A DNA stretch of 64,000 nt, from NCBI GenBank assembly GCA_902778625.1, contig CACYYM010000010.1, forward strand, positions 62,001 through 126,000, written 5' to 3'. The DNA comes from an uncultured Bacteroidales bacterium. Lineage in GTDB: Bacteria; Bacteroidota; Bacteroidia; Bacteroidales; Bacteroidaceae. Below the pieces are notes generated by a model. That model was given only the letters and a program-made list of their open reading frames with translations. It ran no database searches and had not been told where the DNA came from. The stretch's first letter is position 1. The number at the start of each line of letters is the position of its first letter. Below, in pieces: positions 1 to 7,324 of the stretch. Both the position numbers and the translations under genes were made by a program.

Positions 1-573
1 ATCGGCTCAACCCTCGCTTGGGACGTCGACTACGAATACTCGGCTTTCAGACACACGAGCATGGGCTATCCCGAGAACATCTACGCCGACGGCTCAACAT
101 CAGGCAACGTCAAGGACAAGGCAATGAACCAAATGACACGCGACAACATGCGCGGCACACACACGCTTCGCATTGGCCTCGAAGCAAATGCAACGAAGAA
201 CCTTGCCTTCCGTCTCGGCTACAACCTCAGCACGTCAGCTTACAACAAACACATCAGCTTCGACCAGTACAACCTTAATAGTTACGCGATGGACTACGCG
301 ACGGGCACAAACTTCATGCGTCTCGGTCACACAAACATCCTGACGCTCGGCGCTGGCTACCACACAAGAAACTTCTACATTGACCTTGCCTACAAGATTC
401 GTCACCAGAAGGCTGACTTCTATGCCTTCGACACGAACTTTACCAACTCGAACCAAGAGCTTATCCCGCAGTTTGTGCTCGACAATCCTGCCCTTGCAGA
501 CGTGACGATTGACCCTGTTGGCGTTGACCTCACACGTCAGACGATTACCTGCACGCTTGGCTTCAAGTTCTAA
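1..573 (+). CDS. Outer-membrane beta-barrel protein, C-terminal part (5' end outside window)
   Basis: The frame is open from base 1 and ends at TAA 571-573, so only the last 190 residues are present. The sequence alternates short polar turns with amphipathic aromatic strands and ends in Gly-Phe-Lys-Phe, an outer-membrane barrel signature with a terminal aromatic residue. The composition resembles the end of an OmpP1/FadL-type hydrophobic-compound transporter, common in Bacteroidales, but that assignment rests on a fragment. The gene meets the GH130-like gene tail to tail: the two stop codons are directly adjacent with no spacer. Barrel membership is fairly sure; the subfamily is a guess. Confidence 0.7.
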   Translation: MGSTLAWDVDYEYSAFRHTSMGYPENIYADGSTSGNVKDKAMNQMTRDNMRGTHTLRIGLEANATKNLAFRLGYNLSTSAYNKHISFDQYNLNSYAMDYATGTNFMRLGHTNILTLGAGYHTRNFYIDLAYKIRHQKADFYAFDTNFTNSNQELIPQFVLDNPALADVTIDPVGVDLTRQTITCTLGFKF

Positions 574-2868
574 TTAACGCACCAAAACCTTTCGCCCGGA
601 CTTTATATAGAGCCCGGGCTTTTTGTTTCCATCTTCAACCTTGATGCCCGAAAGCGTAAAGACTGCAGCGTCGTCATCTTCATATAAATAAGGTGTAACG
701 ATGGCATCATCGTCCTCAACCTTTGTGCCATAGACATGAAAGGCATAAAGAGCTGGTGCTTCGGCATTGTTCATGCTGGCAGAATTGCGGGGAAAGACGA
801 GCTTGACGTAGCGACCGCGAACCGGCGTAGAAAGCGAGACGGTCTTCTTGTTCGTTGAGCCAGCGTTCTTTCGGTCTGCCACTTGTGTCCAGCAGTCGTT
901 CGTGTCGCCTGTCTTCGTAATGAGGCTCAAGTCGGGCTCGTCCATGCTTATGAACAATTGATAGGCGTTCATGTTTGTGGCATCCGTATCTACGCTCTTA
1001 GCGTCCCATAGCAGCAAACGTTTGATGTCGTACGTGCCTTCGAGGTCAACGATGACGTAACGGTAAGGGTCGCTATTCTGCTGAGGTGTAGTAGGACACC
1101 AAGGACGCTCGGCAGACGGCAGGCCTGTGAGCAGATTGAGCGCGCTCTTGGTTGCATCAGGCGCATCGTAAGCCGCGAGAACCGTCTTGCCGATGCTGAC
1201 GTTGCCATCGCTTCTTGGCAATTCACTTACAAAGCGTCCAAAGACATCGCAGCCATAGAGGCGAATCGCGTTGTCTGCCTCGCCGCTGGGACGCGTACCT
1301 TTCGAGAAGACGAGCTTCAAATAGCGGACTTCGGTCGGACTAAATGAGACATCCTTTATGGCTTGATTGCCAACGCCTTCTTCATGTGCAAGGAGCGTCC
1401 ACTCCTCGCCTGTTGCTCTCCTACCATACACCCAATACTCGGGCACGTTGCCGCAGTTCGACTCGTGTCCCTCGACATCACGAAAGACAAGCCGCTCCAC
1501 TTCGTAGATGCCTGTGAACTCAAGGACGATCCACGGCTGCTCCGTGCTCGCATCGCACCATTTGCGTCCGGGATAAACGTAGCTCATGTTCATGAAGCAC
1601 GGTCTTTCGCTTTCGACAGCATAACCGCTTGCAGAGTTGACGAAGCACGTCACTTTGCCTGTTCCAAGCGCGGTCTGTTGATTGATGACACCTTCCGGGA
1701 CGTTTGCCGTAACGATGGGATCGCCCTCATGAGGCGAGGCTTGTGGGTCGCAGACGGCAACTCCGACGAACGAGTCGGCACAGCCATAATAGAGGAACCA
1801 CTTGCCTTGGTGCCAGACGAGGCCTTCCGTAAAGACCGTTCCGGCAGCATATTGTCCGCTCCGTTCAAAGTCGGCAAGGGGTCGGAAGAAAGGCTTGTCG
1901 AGTCGGTCAATAAGTTGCAGCGGATTGTCATTGCTGAAGAGCATCTGTCCGGCGGCATACGTGCCAGCAGCATAGCAAGCGTCTCCGTTGCTACCACTCG
2001 CGTTCTTTCCGTTATAGATGAGCACGATGCCGTTCTCCGTAACGACTGCTGGTGGCCCGCATTCTGCAAAGCTACTGTCGAAGAAGCCTTTTCTGGTCCT
2101 TGCCAAATAGAGGAGCTCCGTGTTACTATCCACGATGGGTGTCCATGTTACGAGGTCGTCGCTGGTTGCTCCGCAGACCCATGACTCGCCCCAATACATG
2201 AAGTATTTGCTCTCGCCGTTCACCATTATCTTTGCCGCTTGCAGGCGTCCGTCCTTTATCTCCGTAACAATAGAGCCAGACTTGCAGGCCAAGTTGGCAA
2301 ACTTGCCGTTGTATGCCGTACGGAAACACGGGCCGTGATGGGTCCACGTCTTGAGGTCGCGGCTCGTGGCAACGCTGAGTCGTGCCGTCTTTCGGTTCCA
2401 TGAAGTGTAGGTCATCACGTAGAGAGGTTCGCCATCGACCTCGGCTTCGACCACGCGTGGGTCTTCCGTTCCACCTGGCCACTCGTATTCTTGCGAGACA
2501 GACGACTGGTCGGGATACATGACAGGCACAGGCGAACGATAGTCGACACTGACTCCATCCTCGCTCTCCACCAAGCCTATTCGTGAGGTTCGCTTGCCTA
2601 TGCCGGCATTCGGGTCGTCCTCTGCACGGTAGAGCACGCAGACCTTGCCGTCCTTCACTACGGCTGCAGGATTAAATGTGTCTGCACATTCCCATCGTAC
2701 ATTTGCCTTCTTCATGGGACAATAAAAGAGGTTCGAGGCTATAGGACTCACCATCGGATTGCTTTCAGGACGTGTGAAACCGCCTATCGCCCAGTAAGGC
2801 AGAGGATTATCACCCGCGAAACAAGTGATGCAGGCAAGCAAAAGTGGAAGGAAACAAAGTTGTTTCAT
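574..2868 (-). CDS. Secreted GH130-like glycoside phosphorylase/hydrolase with discoidin domains and T9SS-type tail
   Basis: 764 residues. Residues 1-19 form a signal peptide. Residues about 25-390 resemble the five-bladed propeller of GH130 (beta-mannoside phosphorylases and hydrolases), including a Gly-Gly-Thr-Glu-Asp-Pro-Arg segment like the family's conserved EDPR motif. Two discoidin-like (F5/8 type C) carbohydrate-binding modules follow at about 400-560 and 565-725. The last 30 residues (LSGIKVEDG, then GLYIKSGRKVLVR) look like a type IX secretion C-terminal signal, so the protein is probably exported by the T9SS encoded at 16-22 kb. The family acts on mannosides, but the substrate here is unknown and phosphorolysis versus hydrolysis cannot be decided by eye. 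Confidence 0.75.
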   Translation of the reverse strand: MKQLCFLPLLLACITCFAGDNPLPYWAIGGFTRPESNPMVSPIASNLFYCPMKKANVRWECADTFNPAAVVKDGKVCVLYRAEDDPNAGIGKRTSRIGLVESEDGVSVDYRSPVPVMYPDQSSVSQEYEWPGGTEDPRVVEAEVDGEPLYVMTYTSWNRKTARLSVATSRDLKTWTHHGPCFRTAYNGKFANLACKSGSIVTEIKDGRLQAAKIMVNGESKYFMYWGESWVCGATSDDLVTWTPIVDSNTELLYLARTRKGFFDSSFAECGPPAVVTENGIVLIYNGKNASGSNGDACYAAGTYAAGQMLFSNDNPLQLIDRLDKPFFRPLADFERSGQYAAGTVFTEGLVWHQGKWFLYYGCADSFVGVAVCDPQASPHEGDPIVTANVPEGVINQQTALGTGKVTCFVNSASGYAVESERPCFMNMSYVYPGRKWCDASTEQPWIVLEFTGIYEVERLVFRDVEGHESNCGNVPEYWVYGRRATGEEWTLLAHEEGVGNQAIKDVSFSPTEVRYLKLVFSKGTRPSGEADNAIRLYGCDVFGRFVSELPRSDGNVSIGKTVLAAYDAPDATKSALNLLTGLPSAERPWCPTTPQQNSDPYRYVIVDLEGTYDIKRLLLWDAKSVDTDATNMNAYQLFISMDEPDLSLITKTGDTNDCWTQVADRKNAGSTNKKTVSLSTPVRGRYVKLVFPRNSASMNNAEAPALYAFHVYGTKVEDDDAIVTPYLYEDDDAAVFTLSGIKVEDGNKKPGLYIKSGRKVLVR

Positions 2869-2891
2869 AAATAGGCATTAATGGTGTTTTC

Positions 2892-2974
2892 AAACGCAGC
2901 ACGTTAAGTTAGTCAACTTAGCACGTTAAAGTGGTCAACTTAGCACGTTAAGTTTGCTATTTAACCACGCTTAG
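2892..2974. repeat. 22-bp palindromic array R1 (AACTTA-type arms), four units
   Basis: Core pentamers GCACG, GCACG, GCACG, CCACG begin at 2899, 2921, 2943 and 2965, exactly 22 bp apart. The best unit reads AACTTA-GCACGT-TAAGTT, an 18-bp palindrome with complementary six-base arms, followed by a 4-nt linker. The array ends about 14 bp beyond the stop codon of the leftward kinase gene that ends at 2989, so it lies in that gene's 3' region. The first unit starts AACGCA, like the GC-type arrays elsewhere. Confidence 0.85.
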
Positions 2975-2988
2975 TTTGGCAACATCCC

Positions 2989-3609
2989 CTATTCTTCGGG
3001 GAAGAGGCCGTAGAGCTTTGCGTCGATTTGTTCTGTGATGCGTTGGAAGTCAGCGACGTTCGACTCGAACTTCAGCGTGTCGCCATCCACGATGAGGAGT
3101 TTGCCTGGATAGTCTTTTATCCACGCTTCGTAGCGGTCGTTCAAGCCGCTGAGATAGTCGATACGAATGCTTTGCTCGTAGTCGCGACCTCGTTTGGCAA
3201 TCTGCGCAATAAGGTTGGGGATGCTACTTCGTATGTAGATGAGCAAGTCGGGCAAGCCCACGAGGGACATCATCAAGTCGAAGAGGTCGCTGTAGTTCTT
3301 GAAGTCGCGGTCGCTCATATAACCTTGCGCATGAAGGTTTGGGGCGAAGATGCGTGCATCCTCAAAGATGGTACGGTCCTGAATGATGGTGTCCGTGCTC
3401 TTTGATATCTCGACGACATCGCGGAAGCGCTTGTTGAGGAAGTAAACCTGCAGGTTAAAGCTCCAGCGATTCATGTCCTGATAGAAGTCGTCGAGATAGG
3501 GATTTGTCTCGACTGGCTCGAAGCGTGGTGTCCAACCATAGCGTTTAACGAGCAACTTGGTGAGGGTGGTCTTGCCGCACCCAATGTTTCCGGCAATAGC
3601 GATATGCAT
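2989..3609 (-). CDS. Deoxynucleoside kinase, copy 1
   Basis: 206 residues, usual for bacterial deoxynucleoside kinases that phosphorylate deoxyadenosine, deoxyguanosine or deoxycytidine in nucleotide salvage. The Walker A P-loop GNIGCGKTT lies at residues 7-15, the catalytic Asp-Arg of the DRS/DRT motif at 78-79 (QDRTIFED), and a lid-like RGRDYEQ near residue 140. The next gene upstream (3691-4311) is a paralogue with the same architecture. Tandem dAdo/dGuo kinases of this family are known in lactobacilli, where the two form a heterodimer, so a paired role is plausible but not shown. It is the last gene of a leftward operon; array R1 follows the stop. Confidence 0.88.
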   Translation of the reverse strand: MHIAIAGNIGCGKTTLTKLLVKRYGWTPRFEPVETNPYLDDFYQDMNRWSFNLQVYFLNKRFRDVVEISKSTDTIIQDRTIFEDARIFAPNLHAQGYMSDRDFKNYSDLFDLMMSLVGLPDLLIYIRSSIPNLIAQIAKRGRDYEQSIRIDYLSGLNDRYEAWIKDYPGKLLIVDGDTLKFESNVADFQRITEQIDAKLYGLFPEE

Positions 3610-3610
3610 G

Positions 3611-3649
3611 GTAATTTACAATTTGACGATTTACAATTTACTATTTAAT
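3611..3649. repeat. TTGTAAAT-type short tandem repeat before a start codon
   Basis: Read on the minus strand, the bases just before the kinase ATG at 3609 contain repeated (A)TTGTAAAT/CGTCAAATTG-like words. Similar tracts precede the starts at 5702, 34404 and, more weakly, 51992 and 54357. The A/T-rich tract lies where a Bacteroidetes ribosome would contact the mRNA, so it may act as a translational enhancer or may just be a slippage-prone repeat. Confidence 0.5.
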
Positions 3650-3690
3650 CAGGATTGAACTCTCACATCTTACGTCTTTCTTCTTCCATC

Positions 3691-4311
3691 TTATAGCGGG
3701 AACATGCCGAAGAGCAGTCCATCTATCTTGTCTGTAATGCCTTTGAAGTCTTTTGGGTTGTGCTGGTAGTCAATGTCATCGACTTCGATGGTCAACACCT
3801 TGCCTTTGTATTTGTTATAGACGAAGTCTTCGTAGAGGTCGTTCAAGCCCTTCAGGTACTCGAGCTGAATGGCTTGTTCGCAGTTGCGACCGCGTTTCTG
3901 GATGTTTGCGACGAGGTGAGGGACGCTTGCTCGCAGGTAGATCATGAGGTCGGGGAACTTCACGATGTTCGTCATATGACTGAAAAGTTCCATATACGTC
4001 TCGAAGTCTCGGTCACTTAGGTTGCCCTGATTATGGTTGTTCGTAGCGAAGACATAGACGCCTTCGTATATCGAGCGGTCCTGTATGGTGTCTTTGCCGT
4101 CCTTCTCCATCTGCATGAGGTCGCGGAAACGCTCTTTCAGGAAGAACACTTCCATTGGGAACGACCACCTTTCTATATCTTTGTAGTAGTCGTCGAGGTA
4201 TGGATTGAAGGCCACTTGCTCGTACTTCGGCTCCCAATGATAATGCTTTGCGAGCATTTCGGTCAGCGTTGTCTTACCGCTTCCTATGTTTCCTGCAATG
4301 ACGATATGCAT
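3691..4311 (-). CDS. Deoxynucleoside kinase, copy 2
   Basis: 206 residues, the same length as its neighbour and clearly paralogous (GNIGSGKTT P-loop at 7-15, NPYLDDYYKD, QDRSIYEG with the DRS motif, RGRNCEQ lid). It lies only 4 bp after the GH25 lysozyme stop (4316), so it is cotranscribed with it. Substitutions in the P-loop (Ser for Cys) and in the DRS motif (Ser for Thr) separate the copies and fit divergence in nucleoside preference. Specificity cannot be assigned from sequence alone. Confidence 0.88.
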   Translation of the reverse strand: MHIVIAGNIGSGKTTLTEMLAKHYHWEPKYEQVAFNPYLDDYYKDIERWSFPMEVFFLKERFRDLMQMEKDGKDTIQDRSIYEGVYVFATNNHNQGNLSDRDFETYMELFSHMTNIVKFPDLMIYLRASVPHLVANIQKRGRNCEQAIQLEYLKGLNDLYEDFVYNKYKGKVLTIEVDDIDYQHNPKDFKGITDKIDGLLFGMFPL

Positions 4312-4315
4312 GTTC

Positions 4316-5116
4316 TTACTTCTTTAACATAATGTCAGCCACGCCGTAACGGTCAAGGAAGACGCTCTTGTCGACGTGTCCCCTGATGCCGTCCACATAG
4401 CTTGTACTCGAGTATTGCCATAGGACGATTGGCACGTCCTCACTCAATCCTGGGAACTCATCCGCGTAGCGAGCCACCATGAACCTGTAGCCGCGGAATC
4501 TTCCCTCGAGGTATTTCGCATAGAAGTTCACGCCAGTATAGATGATGGGCTTCACTCCGAACATCTTCTCGACACCGTCGAGGAATGTCTTCAGGCTTCT
4601 TTGGAACTGGACGAGCGATGCTTTGCCGCGCTTCTCGACGTCGACAATCGGGATGAGGTCCTGCTGACGAGGGTCAACGGTCGAGCGGAAGTTCTCCAAC
4701 TGAACGAGCGCACTTGCCGAAGGACTAAAGAAATGATAGGAGCCAACGGGTATGCCAACGCGTTTTGCGCCATAGAGATTGCGGACATAGAACTCGTCGA
4801 CGAGGTTGGCGCCCTCAGTCGCTTTGACATACGCGAAACTGATTGTCTTGTCCTGAGCCACTTCTTCCCAGTCGATACGGCCTTGATAGTGCGACACATC
4901 GATGCCTTGCTGCTGGCCTGCAGTATGGCGAATGATGGCGAGAACCTCTGTGACAGGATCAATCGGACGCTCTGGAAGTGGTGCTCGAGGCAAGGGATCT
5001 GGCTCAGGCAGGGCATAGATAGGCTCAACTGGCTTGCCCTTCTTCTTGTCTGCTGTCACGTTTGCAGCCACGAAGAGCAAAGCGAAAACCATCAGAACCC
5101 ACTTTCTACTTGCCAT
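4316..5116 (-). CDS. GH25-family lysozyme (N,O-diacetylmuramidase), exported
   Basis: 266 residues. A hydrophobic signal peptide (residues 1-22) and a proline-rich stretch (35-55) precede a GH25 catalytic domain from about residue 72. Visible motifs are GIDVSHYQG with the first catalytic-site Asp, KATEG, GSYHFF, and PIVDVE carrying the Asp-x-Glu pair in which the Glu is the proton donor. C-terminal VLWQYSS is also typical. The enzyme would cleave the MurNAc-GlcNAc linkage of peptidoglycan in the periplasm or outside the cell. It sits in an operon with nucleoside kinases, a frequent but functionally unexplained Bacteroidales arrangement. Confidence 0.88.
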   Translation of the reverse strand: MASRKWVLMVFALLFVAANVTADKKKGKPVEPIYALPEPDPLPRAPLPERPIDPVTEVLAIIRHTAGQQQGIDVSHYQGRIDWEEVAQDKTISFAYVKATEGANLVDEFYVRNLYGAKRVGIPVGSYHFFSPSASALVQLENFRSTVDPRQQDLIPIVDVEKRGKASLVQFQRSLKTFLDGVEKMFGVKPIIYTGVNFYAKYLEGRFRGYRFMVARYADEFPGLSEDVPIVLWQYSSTSYVDGIRGHVDKSVFLDRYGVADIMLKK

Positions 5117-5131
5117 TTATCACTTGCATTT

Positions 5132-5166
5132 ATAGCACTCCCCAATAGGAGGAGCGGGGAAAAGGC
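5132..5166. repeat. CCCC/GGGG intergenic hairpin repeat, copy 1
   Basis: GCACTCCCCAATAGGAGGAG followed by CGGGGA is an imperfect copy, in reverse orientation, of the element at 11482-11518. It fills the 52-bp space between the hypothetical gene ending at 5169 and the lysozyme start at 5116. Similar elements in this window lie at 29371-29410, 29521-29559, 31414-31510 and 48376-48431. Confidence 0.55.
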
Positions 5167-5168
5167 CT

Positions 5169-5702
5169 TTACTCTCCCACGAAACTAAACTCGAAGTTCT
5201 GACTCTTGATGCTTGGGAACTGGCTTCTCGGGTCGATGTCCTGACGGTTTCGCAAGTAATCGACCACTTTGTCGTAGCATTCCTGAACATTTTCGGCCTT
5301 CAGTTTGCAGACGAAAGGCGTGTCGACATACTTCGACTTCTGTGTCTCGGGATTCATGATGACACGCTTGAAGATGATTTTTGCCTCGTACCAGCCGGGT
5401 TGAGACTTGCTGTAATTGGCCAACGCCTCTTTTTGAATGGCCTTTTCAATCTTGTTTTGTGTAGCGCCTTTTGACTTGAACTCTTCCATCGTGGCTGCCG
5501 TCGTCTTGATGGCAATAAAGAAGGAGCGCTGGTTCACCTTAATGTGCTTGGGATACACGGCATTGCTCGCCATGAATTTCTCCAGTTCAATTCGGATGCT
5601 GTCGTTAACCTCAACGTCCTCCAAGGAAGCCAGAAAAGCCAAAGCCTCCTCAACGCTATAAACGAGAGCCTCGTCGTCGAAGAATCTGATATAAAGGTTC
5701 AT
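5169..5702 (-). CDS. Conserved hypothetical protein, 177 aa
   Basis: I do not recognise a named family. The protein has no signal peptide or membrane segment, is rich in charged and aromatic residues (MNLYIRFFDDEALVYSVEEA at the N-terminus) and is predicted cytosolic and alpha/beta. The start at 5702 directly follows a TTGTAAAT-type tract. It is the first gene of a leftward operon with the GH25 lysozyme and the two deoxynucleoside kinases. The frame is long, uses codons like its neighbours and is likely real. Confidence 0.65.
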   Translation of the reverse strand: MNLYIRFFDDEALVYSVEEALAFLASLEDVEVNDSIRIELEKFMASNAVYPKHIKVNQRSFFIAIKTTAATMEEFKSKGATQNKIEKAIQKEALANYSKSQPGWYEAKIIFKRVIMNPETQKSKYVDTPFVCKLKAENVQECYDKVVDYLRNRQDIDPRSQFPSIKSQNFEFSFVGE

Positions 5703-5703
5703 C

Positions 5704-5741
5704 GAATAATTTACAATTTGACAATTTACAATTTACAATTC
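5704..5741. repeat. TTGTAAAT-type short tandem repeat before a start codon
   Basis: On the minus strand this reads as AATTGTAAATTGTAAATTG-like direct repeats ending five bases before the ATG at 5702. It is the longest copy of a class also seen before 3609 and 34404. Confidence 0.55.
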
Positions 5742-5825
5742 TTTATCGCGCCACAAAGTTAGTCAAAAGACACAACATAACGAAATTTTCGTGCCACAAA
5801 AACATGCTAAGCGAAAGATTTTGAC

Positions 5826-5833
5826 TAATTTTG
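5826..5833 (+). promoter_or_regulatory. Bacteroidetes -7 box for the BASS-type transporter
   Basis: TAATTTTG fits TAnnTTTG and lies 24 bp before the ATG at 5858. A good TTTG -33 box is not evident, so the promoter call is moderate. Confidence 0.45.
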
Positions 5834-5857
5834 CACGGCAAAGGAGAATGAATAAAG

Positions 5858-6826
5858 ATGAAAATCAGAAGGTTTCTCAAGGATTGGTCGCTGCCTTTGA
5901 GCATGATTGCAGGCTGTTCGGCCTACTTTTTTTGCCAAAGCCTGGAGCTCTCGAAGAATGTCAAGGAGGCGATTGTGGAGAGCGTCGCTTATGTCCAACC
6001 CACGCTGATTTTCTGCATGTTGACCTTGACATTCTGCCGCATCCGACTTCAAGACATGCGACTCAAAGGGTGGCAATGGTGGCTGCTGGCTTTTCAGGCA
6101 GGCATAGCGGCTTTGCTCTGTCTCCTGCATCAAACGGTGGAAGACGAAACCAGCCGAGTCTTTCTGCAAAGCACGATGCTCTGTTTCCTATGCCCAACCG
6201 CGACTGCTGCAGCTGTGGTGACTGCCAAACTGGGTGGAAACGTTGGCTCGCTGACGGCTTACACCATGCTGATCAACCTCATGGCGGCAGTCCTCATATC
6301 GGCTTTCGTGCCCCTCGTCAATCCGGCTGGTGAACTGAGTTTCGGGCTTTCCTTCTGGATGATTATCAAGAAGGTGTTTCCCCTGCTCATCTTTCCCCTG
6401 TTCCTCGCCCTCATCATCCGCAGAATCTCCCCCACTCTGCTGCGCTGGCTGACCTCGATTCCCGACCTGCCTTTCTACCTTTGGCTCGTCTCGTTGTCGC
6501 TCGCAATAGCCGTCACCACGCGGATTCTCGTTCATGCAAAGGTGACTTGGCTGCTCTGTTTGCTGATCCTGACAGGTTCACTCGTGGCTTGTATCATGCA
6601 GTTTGCAGTAGGCCGACTTGTTGGCAGACATTACGGCGAAGCCGTCACAGCCGGACAAGCTTGCGGTCAGAAGAACACGGTCCTCGCCATATGGGTCGGC
6701 TACACATTCCTCGATCCCCTAACCTCTGTGGCAGGAGGCTTCTACACCATTTGGCACAACGTCTTCAACGCCTGGCAGTTATACCAGAAGAACAAGCCTA
6801 ATCACGCAACTCGACACGCTGTGTGA
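5858..6826 (+). CDS. Bile acid:sodium symporter (BASS)-type membrane transporter
   Basis: 322 residues with 8-10 hydrophobic helices, no cleavable signal, and short polar loops. The segment near residue 270 (GQACGQKNTVLAIWVGYTF) resembles the unwound helix region of BASS and related sodium-coupled transporters, where polar residues bind sodium and substrate. Bacterial members carry organic anions such as keto acids; the substrate here is unknown. The gene stands alone between divergent and downstream promoters. Its last codons (Thr-Arg-His-Ala-Val) lie inside the first unit of repeat array R2, so the array has reached into the coding end. Confidence 0.7.
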   Translation: MKIRRFLKDWSLPLSMIAGCSAYFFCQSLELSKNVKEAIVESVAYVQPTLIFCMLTLTFCRIRLQDMRLKGWQWWLLAFQAGIAALLCLLHQTVEDETSRVFLQSTMLCFLCPTATAAAVVTAKLGGNVGSLTAYTMLINLMAAVLISAFVPLVNPAGELSFGLSFWMIIKKVFPLLIFPLFLALIIRRISPTLLRWLTSIPDLPFYLWLVSLSLAIAVTTRILVHAKVTWLLCLLILTGSLVACIMQFAVGRLVGRHYGEAVTAGQACGQKNTVLAIWVGYTFLDPLTSVAGGFYTIWHNVFNAWQLYQKNKPNHATRHAV

Positions 6827-6979
6827 CTCAACTCGACACGCTTCGTGACTCAACTCGACAGGGTGTCTTTCTCAACTCAGCACGTCGAGTTCATTATACA
6901 TACATGTATCTATAATTAAATGTACATGTATGTATAATTGTAGATACATGTATGTATAACGAACCTCGCATGCCGCATT
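6808..6979. repeat. 22-bp palindromic array R2, eight units with a 76-bp AT-rich centre
   Basis: Cores lie at 6814 (ACACG), 6836 (ACACG), 6858 (ACAGG, degenerate), 6880 (GCACG), 6902, 6924 and 6946 (all ACATG) and 6968 (GCATG), every step exactly 22 bp. Units one to four carry AACTC-type arms. Units five to seven form an AT-rich block bounded by the inverted words GTTCATTATA (6889) and TATAACGAAC (ends 6964). The array starts inside the last codons of the transporter gene. The rest of the gap to 7107 shows nothing else. Confidence 0.88.
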
Positions 6980-7107
6980 TTGAATGCTGACTTTTCAAGC
7001 CGGGCAACCAAGCCTGTCGAGCTGTGTCTCGAAGGCTGCCAAATCTGGCTTTTTCCCACTCGACGATACTTATTTTGCAGTATTTTGTAAAAAAAGTCGG
7101 TGTTTCT

Positions 7108-7139
7108 CTTGGCAAAATGAAAGATTTAGCGTAACTTTG
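7108..7139 (+). promoter_or_regulatory. Promoter of the aromatic amino acid operon
   Basis: TAACTTTG (7132-7139) matches the Bacteroidetes -7 consensus exactly; a weak -33-like TTGG lies about 20 bp upstream. Transcription would start near 7145, giving a leader RNA of about 180 nt that contains the leader peptide and attenuator. Confidence 0.65.
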
Positions 7140-7160
7140 CAGAGCAAATCAAAAGAACAG

Positions 7161-7220
7161 ATGAAAAATACTGCGAACCGCTTTTGGGGCTTTTACTATT
7201 ACTTTTACTTTAGCAGATGA
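7161..7220 (+). CDS. Phe/Tyr-rich leader peptide of the pheA operon
   Basis: A 19-codon frame encodes MKNTANRFWGFYYYFYFSR and ends at TGA 7218-7220. Nine of the ten residues 8-17 are aromatic (four Phe, four Tyr, one Trp). It lies about 16 nt after the expected transcription start and 60 bp before a terminator hairpin, which in turn precedes prephenate dehydratase. Position, composition and downstream structures are those of a ribosome-mediated transcription attenuator sensing charged tRNA-Phe and tRNA-Tyr. Too short for routine gene callers. Confidence 0.85.
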   Translation: MKNTANRFWGFYYYFYFSR

Positions 7221-7223
7221 AGT

Positions 7224-7309
7224 GAAGCGGGCCGTCGTATATATATAAATAAGGTATAAGAAAAAGGATATATAAAAGCATCCCGCTCACAAACAGAGCG
7301 GGATGTTTT
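7224..7309 (+). terminator. Attenuator: antiterminator arm plus intrinsic terminator before pheA
   Basis: Terminator stem CATCCCGCTC (7279-7288) pairs with GAGCGGGATG (7296-7305) around a 7-nt loop and is followed by TTTT. AGCGGG at 7226-7231, beginning six bases after the leader stop codon, can pair with CCCGCT (7282-7287) of the terminator's 5' arm. A ribosome finishing at the stop codon would cover 7226-7231 and let the terminator form; a ribosome stalled on Phe/Tyr codons would leave it free to form the antiterminator. Visible pairing; the mechanism is inferred. Confidence 0.8.
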
Positions 7310-7324
7310 GGTATAAATAACAAA

